Positions 16,850 to 26,578 of a stretch of 26,578 bases of DNA are shown piece after piece (position 1 is the stretch's first letter; every line of letters begins with the position of its first letter). Position numbers and translations under genes: made by a program. This DNA is from Elysia marginata (lineage: Eukaryota; Mollusca; Gastropoda; Plakobranchidae), in the NCBI GenBank assembly GCA_019649035.1, contig BMAT01003471.1, positions 170,612 to 197,189 on the forward strand, read 5' to 3'. The notes beneath the pieces are model-generated. The model was given only the letters and a program-made list of their open reading frames with translations. It was not told where the DNA came from and did no database searches.

Positions 16850-17940
16850 AAAAAGAAGAAAAGAGCATCAAGTCATGAAGGTAAAGAGTAGATGTCTGCC
16901 TAAAACTGAAAACAGTTGTGAACAAAGAGCATGAGGAGATTGTGTCATGAGAGCTCTCTCTTTTGTTCGTCTCGCAAAAAGTCCTACATTTTTCTACTTT
17001 ATGATATGGATCAAAAAGAAAAAAAAAGAGAAAAGAGTGGAGTCTATAAAATTAACATTTGGTTCCTTGCAATAAACCTTGGGGGTTTAAAATGCGGTAA
17101 AAAAAAGTGGTGGCCGAAACAGCGGAACTGAGTCCGCGCTCGCTTGTTGAACCCTCCTGAGGTGACCAACGAATACGCTTATCTCGGCAGGATGAATATC
17201 TAAGCCTAGAGCATTGCGACACAAGCAGACTAGTGAGACTACTTTCACTGCACAAAGTTCAATTCCATGAACTTGAACACAAGATTCCGATTAGATTAAA
17301 GCCACTGAACTTATAAGATAATATACTTCAAAACAAAGGGAACCTTTAAGCCAATATTGTACGTTGCTGGGATCATTCTCAAGGCTAGATAGTAGATACG
17401 TATTAATAACAATCAACAGGAATTGATTCTAAAAACAAAAACAAACAAAAAGACATGCTTAGCTTGTAAAACTTTCCTTTGAATACAAATTACGGACATT
17501 AGTTATAGAATATCTTGTGCGCCAACTGCGTGAAAGCGTTTCAGCTGAAAGCCTAAATTAAATGCTTAAATGTTAAACCCAAGGACTAGGTTGAACCCGA
17601 CTTCCACATAATTGATGGAAATCACCGACCACGTATGCATACTAGGCACAGGATGAAAATGAGTTGAAATATCGGACATAACAAGACGCATTTATATAAG
17701 GGATAAAATTTTCATGGTCAATATGCATCATGGAATGATTTTAATCTGACTAAAATATTTATACATTTAAAAATATCAAATAGACACCAGTATATCAACG
17801 AAACAATTAACAAGGATGGGCATATCCGCCATTCACTCTTATTTGCATTTATGTACAATGCGGCATACGTCACAACGGGAGAACCATTATACAGATACAT
17901 GTATATATGTACATATTTGAAGCCTAACTTCCGTTCTTTG
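16850..17940. other. non-coding stretch, nothing recognised
   Basis: No gene or repeat family identified. Local CpGs occur at 17115-17170 without other promoter signs. Confidence 0.5.
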
Positions 17941-18171
17941 TAAAGTTTCTAATGCTCGAGACTGGCATAAGGGCATGGCCCTTGTTTTTCAGGCATACGA
18001 CATAGTGAGGTTGTTTCCCTTTGCGTCTTTCATCGCCGAGCATTGGAGACCTAGCTATTCATTAAGTCTGGAAGTCAGGGGAGCAAAAAAAATTTGCCCT
18101 GACTGGGGATTGAACCCAGAACTTCTTCGATAGCGGTCAACCGCCCTACCGATTGCGCCACCGCTCAACCC
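17941..18171 (-). mobile_element. probable tRNA-derived SINE
   Basis: On the minus strand from about 18171 there is an A-box-like GTGGCGCAATCGGTAGGG and a B box GGGTTCAATCCCC (18104-18117), followed by a T run and a tRNA-unrelated body. The acceptor-stem ends do not pair, so it is not a functional tRNA gene. The left boundary is uncertain and no target duplication was found. It lies about 40 bp from SINE-like copy B. Confidence 0.55.
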
Positions 18172-18211
18172 TCTATTATATTATTCAAGCATATTGATCC
18201 CACATTGTTGA

Positions 18212-18392
18212 ATGATTGAAATATTGTAAAGGTATGAAATTAGCAGTGGAGAGAAGTAGGCTTTTTAGTGGAAATGCCCGAAATGTCTGCCCGTTGTACG
18301 ATTCGAACCTTCGACTTATAGATGCTTTGGCACCCACCGCCTTGCCACTTAGAGAAACATAGCTAGCTCAAACCATGTCGCCACTACGCTCC
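18212..18392 (-). repeat. SINE-like repeat, copy B
   Basis: Homologue of 115-303. On the minus strand it runs from GGAGCGTAGTGGCGACATGG through an A-box-like TGGCAAGGCGGTGGG and B box GGTTCGAATCGTAC to a conserved 3' part ending CTTTACAATATTTCAATCAT. The better preserved B box suggests this copy is closer to the source element than copy A. Confidence 0.65.
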
Positions 18393-20040
18393 TTAAAAAA
18401 AGGAGTTTAATGGCAAAGGTCCTTGCCTAGCCCCTCTAAGCGACTCGCTTACTGAACGGGAAGATACAAATCGCACAAAAGGCAACCATTTAAATCCGGA
18501 AGCACACCAACACTTAGCCATAAACACAGAGAACAAACGATAACATTTGAGGTATGCCTCATATGAATTATAGATCTAGAGATCAGAACCACATTGTTGA
18601 AGCTCATTCCCATAGGTATTAGAGGTTTAGCTTTCCGGCCAACTTTACTGGGACAATGTATGTATGACACACAATTGTGGGAATGTTGCTTTGGATTTGT
18701 TTTATTTCTCTTCTCTGTGGCGGGGTTGGAAGAGGGTCAGAAGCCCTGTCAACACAATAAAAGTGTAATGTGAAGTGACGACTACAATGGCTATCAAGCT
18801 AAACCTCGGTGACTGAACATAAATCAACAACCATGGCCTCTCACAAAACGCATGGTTATGCTCTCACATCCAGCCATCACATAAGCTTGTTACATTATAC
18901 AATATAGGTCCTCTATCTGTGTACAAACATCAGTGTTACTGATACATGTGCTGATATTGAACGGCTACACTAACGGCTGCACTAAAGTAACAGCTGTCGT
19001 CCATCAGATAACTCGTCCACTGTTTTAGTTTTCGATTTCTTTAAAGACTAATTGATTAATTGTTCAACAGCATGTAAATGGATTTTCCCGATAGGTCGAG
19101 ACAACATTACTTTAGACAGAGTAATGGATTGGCGATACATGAAATCAAAAAGTTAATCCGATTGTGAATTGGATTTGGATCGGGTGTCAGTTATTTCACC
19201 AGGGGTACTATGAAAGGAAAATCTCTGGTTTCATTCTGCAAATATAAAAATCCGCTTATCTAATAATGATAATGGCTGAATATGGGTTCAAAGAAAACCC
19301 GGGGGCGGCAGGAACATGTGACACAATTAGGCTTGAAGCGTGGGTGCAGGTGGCATTTATCACCTCAACAGCCCTGCCTCTTACAAGACGAGGCCAAGCT
19401 CTGAGAGAGTTTGGGATGGCATTTATGTTGGATTCACGTACTAAGACAAGGCGAACACAGGCCTTTCACAGATTCTGACCGCCAACGGACGTGCAGAGCA
19501 GCAAAGAAAAGCTTAGATTTTTTAGATTAGAGAGGGTGAGATCCGTAGGTGAGACCACAAGCTAACCACTTCAGGTGCAGCATCAGTGCACCAGAAAGCA
19601 TGTCTTGACTTTTAGTTGCCGGTGAAGCAATAAGTGTCTCCTGTTTACCCACCCACCCCCCTTCCCGCATATTAACATTACAAAATCATACAAATCGAAA
19701 ACAAATAGGCAGATACCACATCCCTCCATTCTTACATACATCCGAGTACATGTAGTTAACTCTATCTTCATCTAGACAAAGTTCATGCATCGGACCGAAT
19801 CATACATTAACCCTAGAATAAGCACGCTTGAATAAGCTAATGATAAAAATTCTATGTCTTTTTCTAAACAGATTTCAAATGCAACCCTAACACTTAAAAA
19901 TCTGCGCGTCTTGCAAGTTCCGTCGCTGTGCATTTCCATTATAAACAGAATCACGTGAAACTTGAAAAAATAATACAGGCTTTACACGTAGACAAATTAT
20001 AGTTTTCACTTAAAATATCTTGTTGATATCGTTCAACCTG
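18393..20040. other. non-coding stretch; GC-elevated patch at 19270-19500
   Basis: No gene recognised. The 19270-19500 patch is visibly more GC-rich than its surroundings and open on both strands over 70 codons, but it shows no motif I know. It may be an unrecognised repeat or gene relic. Confidence 0.45.
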
Positions 20041-20054
20041 GCTTTCTCTTTCTT

Positions 20055-20077
20055 TCTCTCTCTCTCTCTCTCTCTTC
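20055..20077. repeat. (TC)n microsatellite
   Basis: Pure TC run embedded in a CT-rich stretch. Confidence 0.9.
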
Positions 20078-20768
20078 TCTCTTCGTTTTGTTCCCTTTAT
20101 CACCATCTCCTAACCCCGACCCCCGTCTACAGCCATGGAGACTTTCTAAATGAATGATGTAATAAGCAATTTGATTCCTTTACCTACATTTTAGAGCACA
20201 TTGAAAGTTTTTTTTAAACAATATCCAATGTTTTGCAACGTTTTACTGTTTCCGTCAATCAGACTTCCTTTCCCAAGCCTCTTCGTCAGTTCATCTGTCA
20301 CCTTGTCTAACCCTATTATGTTTTCCGTTTCACAGTTGTCATTAAATGTTCAAGTTTTTTCCTTCTCACATAAATTCCAAAAAGTTTGCCTGCTGCTATT
20401 GAATCTCATAACTTTTGTATGTTAACTTCATTTAGGATTATTCGTTTGATTTTCTTGCCGCCGGTGATATTCGGAGTATTCTTTTCACGAACCATATTTC
20501 TGTTGCCTCGGATGTTTTCTGTGTCTGTTTTGAAATTGTCCATACTTCACATTATACACTGTATGTAAAAACCCCAACCGGGGCTAACAATCTATTTTTT
20601 GGAAGCCTTAATCCCACCATTTACCAAAACAGTATTGAATGAAACGAAGAAAAACACTAAGTATACTGGTATACGCCAAGCGCCAGCATACCTCCTATTC
20701 TCTACTAGTAATTGTTGAAATTGACTCATGAAAAAATAATAGCAAATGTTACTACTTAAGCCACGCTT

Positions 20769-21290
20769 GTTAGAAATGTTTTACATAAATGTGGATTAGG
20801 GTATGCCCTGATTAATCAGCGTATTGATAATAAATCGCAGTTTCTATCTATTTTTAGAGAACGAATTAGAGATATTTATTTGCAGGACTGGTGAGCAGAG
20901 GTTGAAGGTAACAGTAGTTGCAGATTGTATGAGCATATTAAGTCGTCCTTTTGTTATGAAATGTATTTTAGTGTATGTGTAAAAGCGCACAGAATTTCCC
21001 TCAAAATTCGTCTTAGTTCCCATGCATTTAATGTTGAGTTAGGTGGGGGGCACAACGAGTACCTGTAAATGAAAGATAATGTAACGTCTGTGGAATCGTC
21101 GAAGAAAAATACCATTGTTTAATTGAATGCACTTAATTCAAAGAATGTAGACAAGGTTTGGCCTGAGAAGCTGGCAGAGAAACCAAGTATGTTTGAATTT
21201 GTCACAGTTTTTAAGGCTACACGAACACGAACTTAAAATGCTATCTGCTTTATGTGAGAGTATACGAAGAATGTAAGGTAAATAAGAGTT
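20769..21290 (+). mobile_element. decayed non-LTR retrotransposon, C-terminal part of the reverse transcriptase ORF
   Basis: Frame 20769-21065 reads VLHKCGLGYALINQRIDNKS, then FLSIFRERIRDIYLQDW, a TGA at 20892, then CRLYEHIKSSFCYEMYFSVC and RISLKIRLSSHAFNVELGGG, ending at a TAA (21066). In the next frame from 21062 follow a stop and CNVCGIVEEKYHCLIEC, a C-x2-C-x7-H-x4-C zinc knuckle typical of the tail of retrotransposon ORF2 proteins. Several stops and at least one frame change make it inactive. There is no reverse transcriptase catalytic block inside the window; the element is 5'-truncated. Confidence 0.7.
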
Positions 21291-21648
21291 TTCCGGCTGT
21301 GTAGCGCGAGCGTGTATGTATCTTATAGGCGATTGTACTTGATAATTGTGCTTGATAACTGTATAAATTTGAATATTGAATGTTGGTCTATATTGATGAA
21401 TTGATCTCTGAGCGAATAAAAATATTGAATGGAATTGTTATTCAGCCGGTTTTTTTTAGGTTCAATCAAATTCATTGAATTCGAAAGCCCGTCTAGAGTT
21501 TAAATATCCATACAAATATCGCATTGAAATTATATAACCAAGATAATGAAATAAAAAGACAATAGTTAAATAAAGGGATAATAATATCGATTGACTTCGT
21601 AATTAAAATGCGTAATGTAGGCCTACACTTTTAGTAGGCCTATAATTT

Positions 21649-21671
21649 GTGTGTGTGTGTGGGGGGGGGGG
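21649..21671. repeat. (GT)6 followed by G11
   Basis: Short microsatellite with a homopolymer; assembly length may be inaccurate. Confidence 0.85.
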
Positions 21672-21844
21672 CAGGCAAATACTCTGATGGACTTCTTCTA
21701 TTTCACTGCATGTTTATAATTATCATTTTCATTTTTGAGTATTGTTATTGAGCTCACTGAACGACTGTAACGGCCTTTTAAGGAATAATGGCATATGGAA
21801 AAGATATTGATCTCTAGACAAGACTAGTTGATTTGATTGTTCCA

Positions 21845-22275
21845 ACTTAGATCTGGATCTGGGCCTTTAGAAGTAAAAACTCGAGAGACAATTTTCTGTT
21901 AATAATTATAATAGCCTACGTGTCAGCTTAGATCTAGATCTATCTCAACAGATTTTTGTGGCTTGCTCATACAATAGATTCTCTAGTCTACGATAAGAAT
22001 GGTGCACTATTTTGACTATGAATCTAGAGCTCACGGGGTATTCAAGCTTAGGCCTAACCTACCTACTACTTCTAGATCTACCTATAAATGGGTAGATATT
22101 TAGAGGTCTCTGAGGCAACAGGATGACGATTTAGCCTATACTGATGCATGTCGACAAGACAAAACGTCGGTTGCATCAGACGTCAACATCCCTTTTTGAT
22201 TTCATCACGAGGATAGAGATCTATCATTCAATGTCCTAAATCTAGATTAGCCTAGGTTAGAGCTAGATTAGACAA
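21845..22275. repeat. dispersed AGATCT/TCTAGA cluster
   Basis: At least eight AGATCT or TCTAGA palindromes occur in ~430 bp, several overlapping, for example TTAGATCTAGATCTATCTC near 21930. It resembles the intronic cluster at 7368-7465. Confidence 0.5.
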
Positions 22276-22316
22276 TGGTAGCAAAATATCACAATTCAAA
22301 ATAAGTTGACGCTTAC

Positions 22317-22450
22317 CTGCGCTTATCCCGGGTCGGAATAGAATTGAACAAGGTTAAACCAGCACGAAGTAATTCAGATTCGTTGGAGCTGCAGCCTGAA
22401 GTCTTGAAGCTATCTTGACCTGGGGGTTGGATATTATTCAAGGCTAAAAG
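22317..22450 (-). promoter_or_regulatory. candidate non-coding first exon and promoter of the ALDH1L gene
   Basis: The start-codon exon begins with an acceptor, so a 5' exon is needed upstream. At 22316/22315 the minus strand shows a strong donor, GCGCAG then GTAAGCGT. The segment to its right up to about 22450 has no long ORF. Around 22744-22765 there is a TGACCTTG nuclear-receptor-like half-site, and around 22780 a TGTTTAC forkhead-like word. The right boundary is a guess. The link to ALDH1L is inference and would imply a first intron of about 10.9 kb. Confidence 0.3.
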
Positions 22451-22935
22451 CCTAGATGTAGATCATAATAATTATCTAGAGCTAGAATCTAGGTCACTCA
22501 ATCGCGAGTCCTACTGGCCTGCAAACGCCCTCTAGATTGCCGAATAGACCGAGGGTTTGCTATAATAATAAAGAGCGAAACAAACTAAACTGTTTAAAGA
22601 AAACGACGCGATTCTCCTGAATGGTGAACAGTAGAGAACATACACACAGCCTGGTCTACAGTTCAGCAACTGCACTAAACAGGACTGTGCAAGTTGGCCT
22701 GAACTGAAGCGACAGAGAGCCAGACTGCAAAGTCATGTGGGGCCAAGTGAAGACAAGGTCAAGGCTAGACGCACTGCTTTGTAAACAAAGCGCACTCTAG
22801 AAGGCTTGGGCCTCGGGAATATCACAAGCGGATGATATTTTTAGACTTAATTGGCCGCAACTACTAGGTGCATTCATGATTAAAAATTTGAGATTTATGG
22901 AATTACATAATTAACGACACCCCACTCTCCCCAAA

Positions 22936-23048
22936 GAAAGAAAGAGAGAAAGAGGTAGAGGGGGAAGAGAAGGGGTAGAGAGAGAGCTTATATACAGGAG
23001 TGGTAGAGAAAGACAAGGGAATGAAGCGGAGGGAGGGGAGAGGGGGCG
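22936..23048. repeat. purine-rich GA tract
   Basis: An almost uninterrupted A/G stretch made of GAAAGA, GAGAGA and GGGGAGAGG units; low-complexity. Confidence 0.8.
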
Positions 23049-23136
23049 CCTGTAATCTCCTCTCTCTCGCTTTCCTCGTTTCTTGAACCTCTAATTTCTT
23101 ATTATTTTCCTTTATTTTTATCACAAAATCACCCTT

Positions 23137-23550
23137 ATGTGTTACAAATGTGTAAGCAATAAGGCACCTCAATACCTTACAGACCTCAGTATACCGTACA
23201 CCCCATCCAGGTACGGTAGTTGGGATCAGCTAATCCCAGTCTTTTTAAAGTTCCTACTGTTAATTCAAAAACAGGAGAGCCTTCTATGCACATGCCCCAG
23301 AAATTTGGAAATCACTCCTCAACGAATTGTGGGCGATAACATCAGAATGTATGTTTTAAAAAAACTTAACCCATATGTTTGCGATTTCTTAAGACTGATA
23401 GGACTGTCCTGATTTTTTCCCCTTGTCTTTTGCGTGTTTGAGATATGAAAGTAAAGCTTATGTGCAAAAGTTGCTTTTATATGTAAAGCGCTTAGAGCCA
23501 GTTTGGGGATTGAAAGCTATAAGAAAACACTGCACTATTATTATTTTAAA
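23137..23550 (+). mobile_element. decayed non-LTR retrotransposon 3' end (tail of ORF2 and 3'UTR)
   Basis: It reads CYKCVSNKAPQYLTDLSIPY, then TPSRYGSWDQLIP. A frame change is followed by RRAFYAHAPEIWKSLLNELW, the typical 'KC...APQYL..L..PYTPSR...RAF..APEIWNSLP' ending of many animal non-LTR elements. The 3' part has TGTAAAGCGCTTAGAGC, a diagnostic-looking conserved 3'UTR word, and ends near ATTATTATT. It is 5'-truncated and frameshifted, thus inactive. Confidence 0.75.
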
Positions 23551-24490
23551 TTTGCTTTACATTATTATGGACTGATCACTACCAAAAGGACTGGTGGCGT
23601 GTCCAACTGATGCGCACGCATATTTCCCTTCAAAAAGCATGTAGGCCAACACCTGGACGCAAGTTTTCGTTTGGTAACACCAATCTGTAGACACACAATG
23701 GCACAACTCCCCTCCTTGTCTTGCTTCACAAAAAAGCTAATAAATCAGGTATTCCTCCTATTATATCCGTCATTGTTTCCTTTTTCTAATTCACCTTCTT
23801 CTGCCCCAATACACTAAGCTGACTTTGTCATGCACATATTAAGGCCAGGCGAAAATCCACCTTCAGTTCGGTCTCCATATCTGCGTATAAGCACCACATT
23901 GGAGACTAAAAATTAATACTTCTGAAAGGAGCGTAGGTTTTTACTTTTCAAGGGGGACAATCGCGAGCATAGAAGCAATCGAAATATTATTCGCTCTTAC
24001 GTCCCATCGAGTAACCACAGCTTAACATAGCTGGGTGAGGAAACAATTTAATGTCCTGTACTCGTGACCTTTTAATCAAACCAATCACCTGCCCACCCAC
24101 CTTTCAACGAGATCATCTTGTTCCCAACCTGTATTTATAGGTCTTTATTGATAGATCAGTTTATTCACAATTTTAGCACTTAAAAAAAATGTCTTTCATT
24201 GAGACCAGTTTCTTTTTATCCTAGGAATACGGATTCCATGAGTGTTTTTAGAGAACGTGCCATGAGGTAACAATCAAACTGCGTGTTGCTGCGGTATTAC
24301 AGTTCCCCGGGCTTTACTACCCCTTTTATTTATTTCTTTTAAACTGTTCGTCTATGCACTGCATATTTATAGCTCATTTAAAATAGGCGAAATAGACATT
24401 GAACTGAAAAAAAAAGCATCTTAAGAGACCTAATGGTCCTGGCATCAACAGACCCTTAACTGTGCTGGGACAAACCCTAAACATTCATAA
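23551..24490. other. non-coding stretch, nothing recognised
   Basis: No gene or repeat family identified on either strand. Confidence 0.5.
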
Positions 24491-24587
24491 CTCTCACTCT
24501 GTGTCTGTCTCTCCCTCCCTCTCTCTGTGTGTGTCTCTCTCTCTCCCTTCTTCTTCTTCTTCTTCTTCTCTCTCTCTCTCTCTGTGT
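24491..24587. repeat. compound TC/TG/TTC microsatellite
   Basis: Runs of TC, GTGT, CCCT and a (TTC)n block in succession. Confidence 0.9.
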
Positions 24588-24616
24588 CACAATCTTTCAC
24601 ACACAAATAAATGGTT

Positions 24617-24850
24617 GAGTCCAGGGTGAATGAGTCGGATGCCGCAATTTTCACCTTTAAAGAAGTTGCTGTTCTAAACAAAATATTTTTCTATGCTTCA
24701 ATAGGTAAAAATTTCATAAAATTATCAATATTTTGTGAAAAGATATTAAAACTTTTGTCGAATAAAAAAAAATAGGAAAAACCACACTTAAAATGGCATT
24801 TTCTCAATACCCTAACTTCCGACTTCCGACTCGTTCATCCTGGACGCGAG
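24617..24850. mobile_element. terminal-inverted-repeat element, copy 2 (about 234 bp)
   Basis: The left end TCCAGGGTGAATGAGTCGGA and the right end, reverse-complemented TCTCGCGTCCAGGATGAACG, are inverted repeats. Twenty bases of its left end are identical to the reverse complement of the right end of copy 1 (14377-14630). It is shorter than copy 1 and A/T-richer inside. Confidence 0.65.
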
Positions 24851-25108
24851 ATGCTTTTTGAGTTGGTTCTTGCTCACTGATTTCCTGTAAAATTTATTGA
24901 TGTTGTGTCTCTTTCAAAGTTTGAAGTTCTCGTGTTGGTAAGACAATCCAAATGGTCCATTCTAATTTTCTGTATGTTTATATTCTTTCATCTATGAAGT
25001 TGGTAAAGAAAGAAAGATTTTTTTCCGAGGGCTCAGATCACACTTTTCTATAATTTTAACTTTCAAACTATCTCCCATGCTACGCCGACCATAACTCTTA
25101 CTTCTATC

Positions 25109-25282
25109 TGAGACATGTCGATGATGATATTGTTGTTTATTGCTTGCAATAGTGTTGTGATCTTTGCTGAGTGAGACCACTTAGTCCATCTGAGACATAT
25201 GGGTGATAATAGTGCTGTATTGGTGCTTACATTGGTATGGTAATCTTTGTTGGACTGTCTTAGACTGTCGGAGACCAGTTAA
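25109..25282. repeat. two-copy diverged tandem repeat (unit about 82-90 bp)
   Basis: Both units start ATCTGAGACAT and share GATGATATT/GTGATAATA, TATTG.TGCTT-like blocks, AATCTTTGTTG/GATCTTTGCTG and GAGACCA.TTA near the end. Confidence 0.55.
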
Positions 25283-25470
25283 GCCAAATCAAAAGTATGT
25301 GTAACTTCCTTATTTTTATTCAACCATTGTGGGTCACGGTCCAGCCAACTACATAATTAGTTCTTTCTTAAGCGCACTGATCCTGACTCCAATAACACTT
25401 TAAATGGATGTAAATGGTTCTAAGAAAATTTTACAAAAATTGTGATTACTTGTTCGGATACTTTACCCTC

Positions 25471-25700
25471 CACTAGCAGCGTGGCTCAGTGTTTAACGCG
25501 TCGTACTTGTGATCGACGGTCAGGGGTTGAATTCCCAACCACCATGCATGTTGTGACTGCCTTAGGAATTTATCCGCATTTTCCTCACTCCAAGCACCTG
25601 TAAAATGGGAACTGGCTAAAGGTAGTGCTTGAAATTTGTGGAATGGTAGTATTTGAGCGCTTAACAGTCAGCCGTACTGTAATGCTTTGAAATATGAGTT
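25471..25700 (+). mobile_element. probable tRNA-derived SINE
   Basis: The A box GTGGCTCAGTGTTTAACG (from 25481) and B box GGGGTTGAATTCCC (25523-25536) have tRNA-like spacing. A body with TTTATCCGCATTTTCCTCAC and TGTAAAATGGGAACTGGC follows, like the conserved central part of several invertebrate SINEs. The 3' boundary is uncertain and no target duplication was identified. Confidence 0.6.
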
Positions 25701-26420
25701 AGATTTGCTTTGGCATGTATCGTTCTGCTGGGGGAAATATATAAGTCTTGAGACTGGCTTTGGCGGTGGAAGACTATAGCCTAACCATATTTTTTTATAA
25801 TTAGGGGCAAAAAACAATGCTTTTTAATTGCAAAATTCTGTATTATATAAACTTTGTTTACCTCTTGCTTTAATTGGTTGCATGTAAATAAAAAAAAGCC
25901 TTATATATTAAAAAATATATGTATAGCTGAGCTTGCCCATCTATTACCACCATTGTACAGATACATTTCAAGGACTGTTGCTCTTTAAAATACAACTCAA
26001 TATGATAAAATAATGTTAGGGTTTACAATGAAAAAAGTTACCTACAACTTACAACAGTGCTGATTTCGTAACCCTAGGTTCTCGCCAACAGGTAGGCATG
26101 CCGTAAAATCTGATTCTCGGTCTGTTCCAGTCTGCACGATACGGAAGTCAAATAACGTGACATCTATTACAAACATCTGCAGACCAACTAAATCTAGGCC
26201 CTAACTTGTGCCGTGGGCGCGAGAATTTTGGCTCTTTTTTCATGTGTGCTGAGTGCTGACGTGCTCGATTGACATTTTAGGTTGTGGAGCCAAAGCGTAG
26301 TGTAGTTTGAGCTACACGCATTCATTGTCAAACTTTCCATATGGTATGAGGGGGAACGAGTGAGAGTAAATTTGTGGCATCTATTTGGGAAAAGAAAATG
26401 GTTGGGAGACAACGAGGGAC

Positions 26421-26422
<2 letters not shown>

Positions 26423-26481
<59 letters not shown>
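26423..26481. repeat. (GA)29 microsatellite
   Basis: Perfect GA run; responsible for a serine/leucine-repeat ORF on the minus strand that is not a gene. Confidence 0.95.
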
Positions 26482-26486
<5 letters not shown>

Positions 26487-26578
26487 TGGATTGAAATATG
26501 AGTATAAGTTGCAACTTTTGCATAAATATCTAGTCCAGGAAAATTAGATCTGAACCTCAAACAAATTGCTTTCTATTA

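Noticed and set aside
16442-16925. Several overlapping ORFs on both strands
   Set aside because: Produced by the 26-bp minisatellite, which keeps all frames open; the repeats are CSSILFFF-like or EEEQNGG-like only.
18100-18171. tRNA gene
   Set aside because: tRNA-like promoter boxes, but the 5' and 3' ends do not form an acceptor stem; interpreted as a SINE head.
20201-20568. Plus-strand ORFs rich in Phe, Leu and Ser
   Set aside because: T-rich sequence yields hydrophobic frames; no similarity or splice structure recognised.
26194-26523. Minus-strand ORF of 109 codons with a Ser-Leu repeat
   Set aside because: Translation of the (GA)29 microsatellite; no other supporting signal.

Overview
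This window looks like a piece of a mollusc genome, most likely a gastropod. The reasons are an intron-rich gene in an AT-rich background, several tRNA-derived SINEs, TA-flanked miniature transposons, relics of non-LTR retrotransposons, and scattered AGATCT/TCTAGA and TAGGCCTA words. The mollusc assignment is inferred from overall style; no species marker is visible. There is no sign of prokaryotic operons, CRISPR arrays, rRNA or true tRNA genes.

The one confidently recognised gene lies on the minus strand in the left 11.4 kb. It is the 5' half of a 10-formyltetrahydrofolate dehydrogenase (ALDH1L family; cytosolic ALDH1L1-type by its start). Thirteen coding exons can be joined in frame with GT...AG introns, giving about 487 codons. 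They cover the complete hydrolase (formyltransferase-like) domain with His106 and Asp142, the linker/C-terminal subdomain, the acyl-carrier-protein-like domain with its phosphopantetheine Ser352, and the first ~70 residues of the aldehyde dehydrogenase domain. The rest of that domain, including its catalytic Cys and Glu, lies beyond position 1 of the window. The start-codon exon opens with a splice acceptor, so at least one non-coding first exon lies further right. The best candidate donor is at 22317; a weaker one is at 13055, and a CpG-rich segment near 12.25-12.68 kb is an alternative promoter candidate.

The introns carry most of the other structure. There is a sense-oriented SINE with perfect 13-bp target duplications (7767-8046), a TA-flanked pogo/Tc1-like MITE ending 8 bp from an exon (10255-10429), a second such MITE (4504-4660), a long imperfect inverted repeat (9383-9749), and a pair of exon-like segments that do not belong to this enzyme (2779-2993). 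A 16-nt U tract sits just downstream of a weak 5' splice site.

The right half (11.4-26.6 kb) has no recognisable host protein gene. It holds simple repeats, a 26-bp minisatellite, two or three SINEs, a two-copy family of terminal-inverted-repeat elements (14.38-14.63 and 24.62-24.85 kb), two decayed non-LTR retrotransposon tails (20.77-21.3 and 23.14-23.55 kb), and one 64-base assembly gap. It is probably first intron plus upstream flank. I did not find a convincing new multi-gene system. The items worth following are the repeat families, the exon-like orphan pair and the splice-site features.
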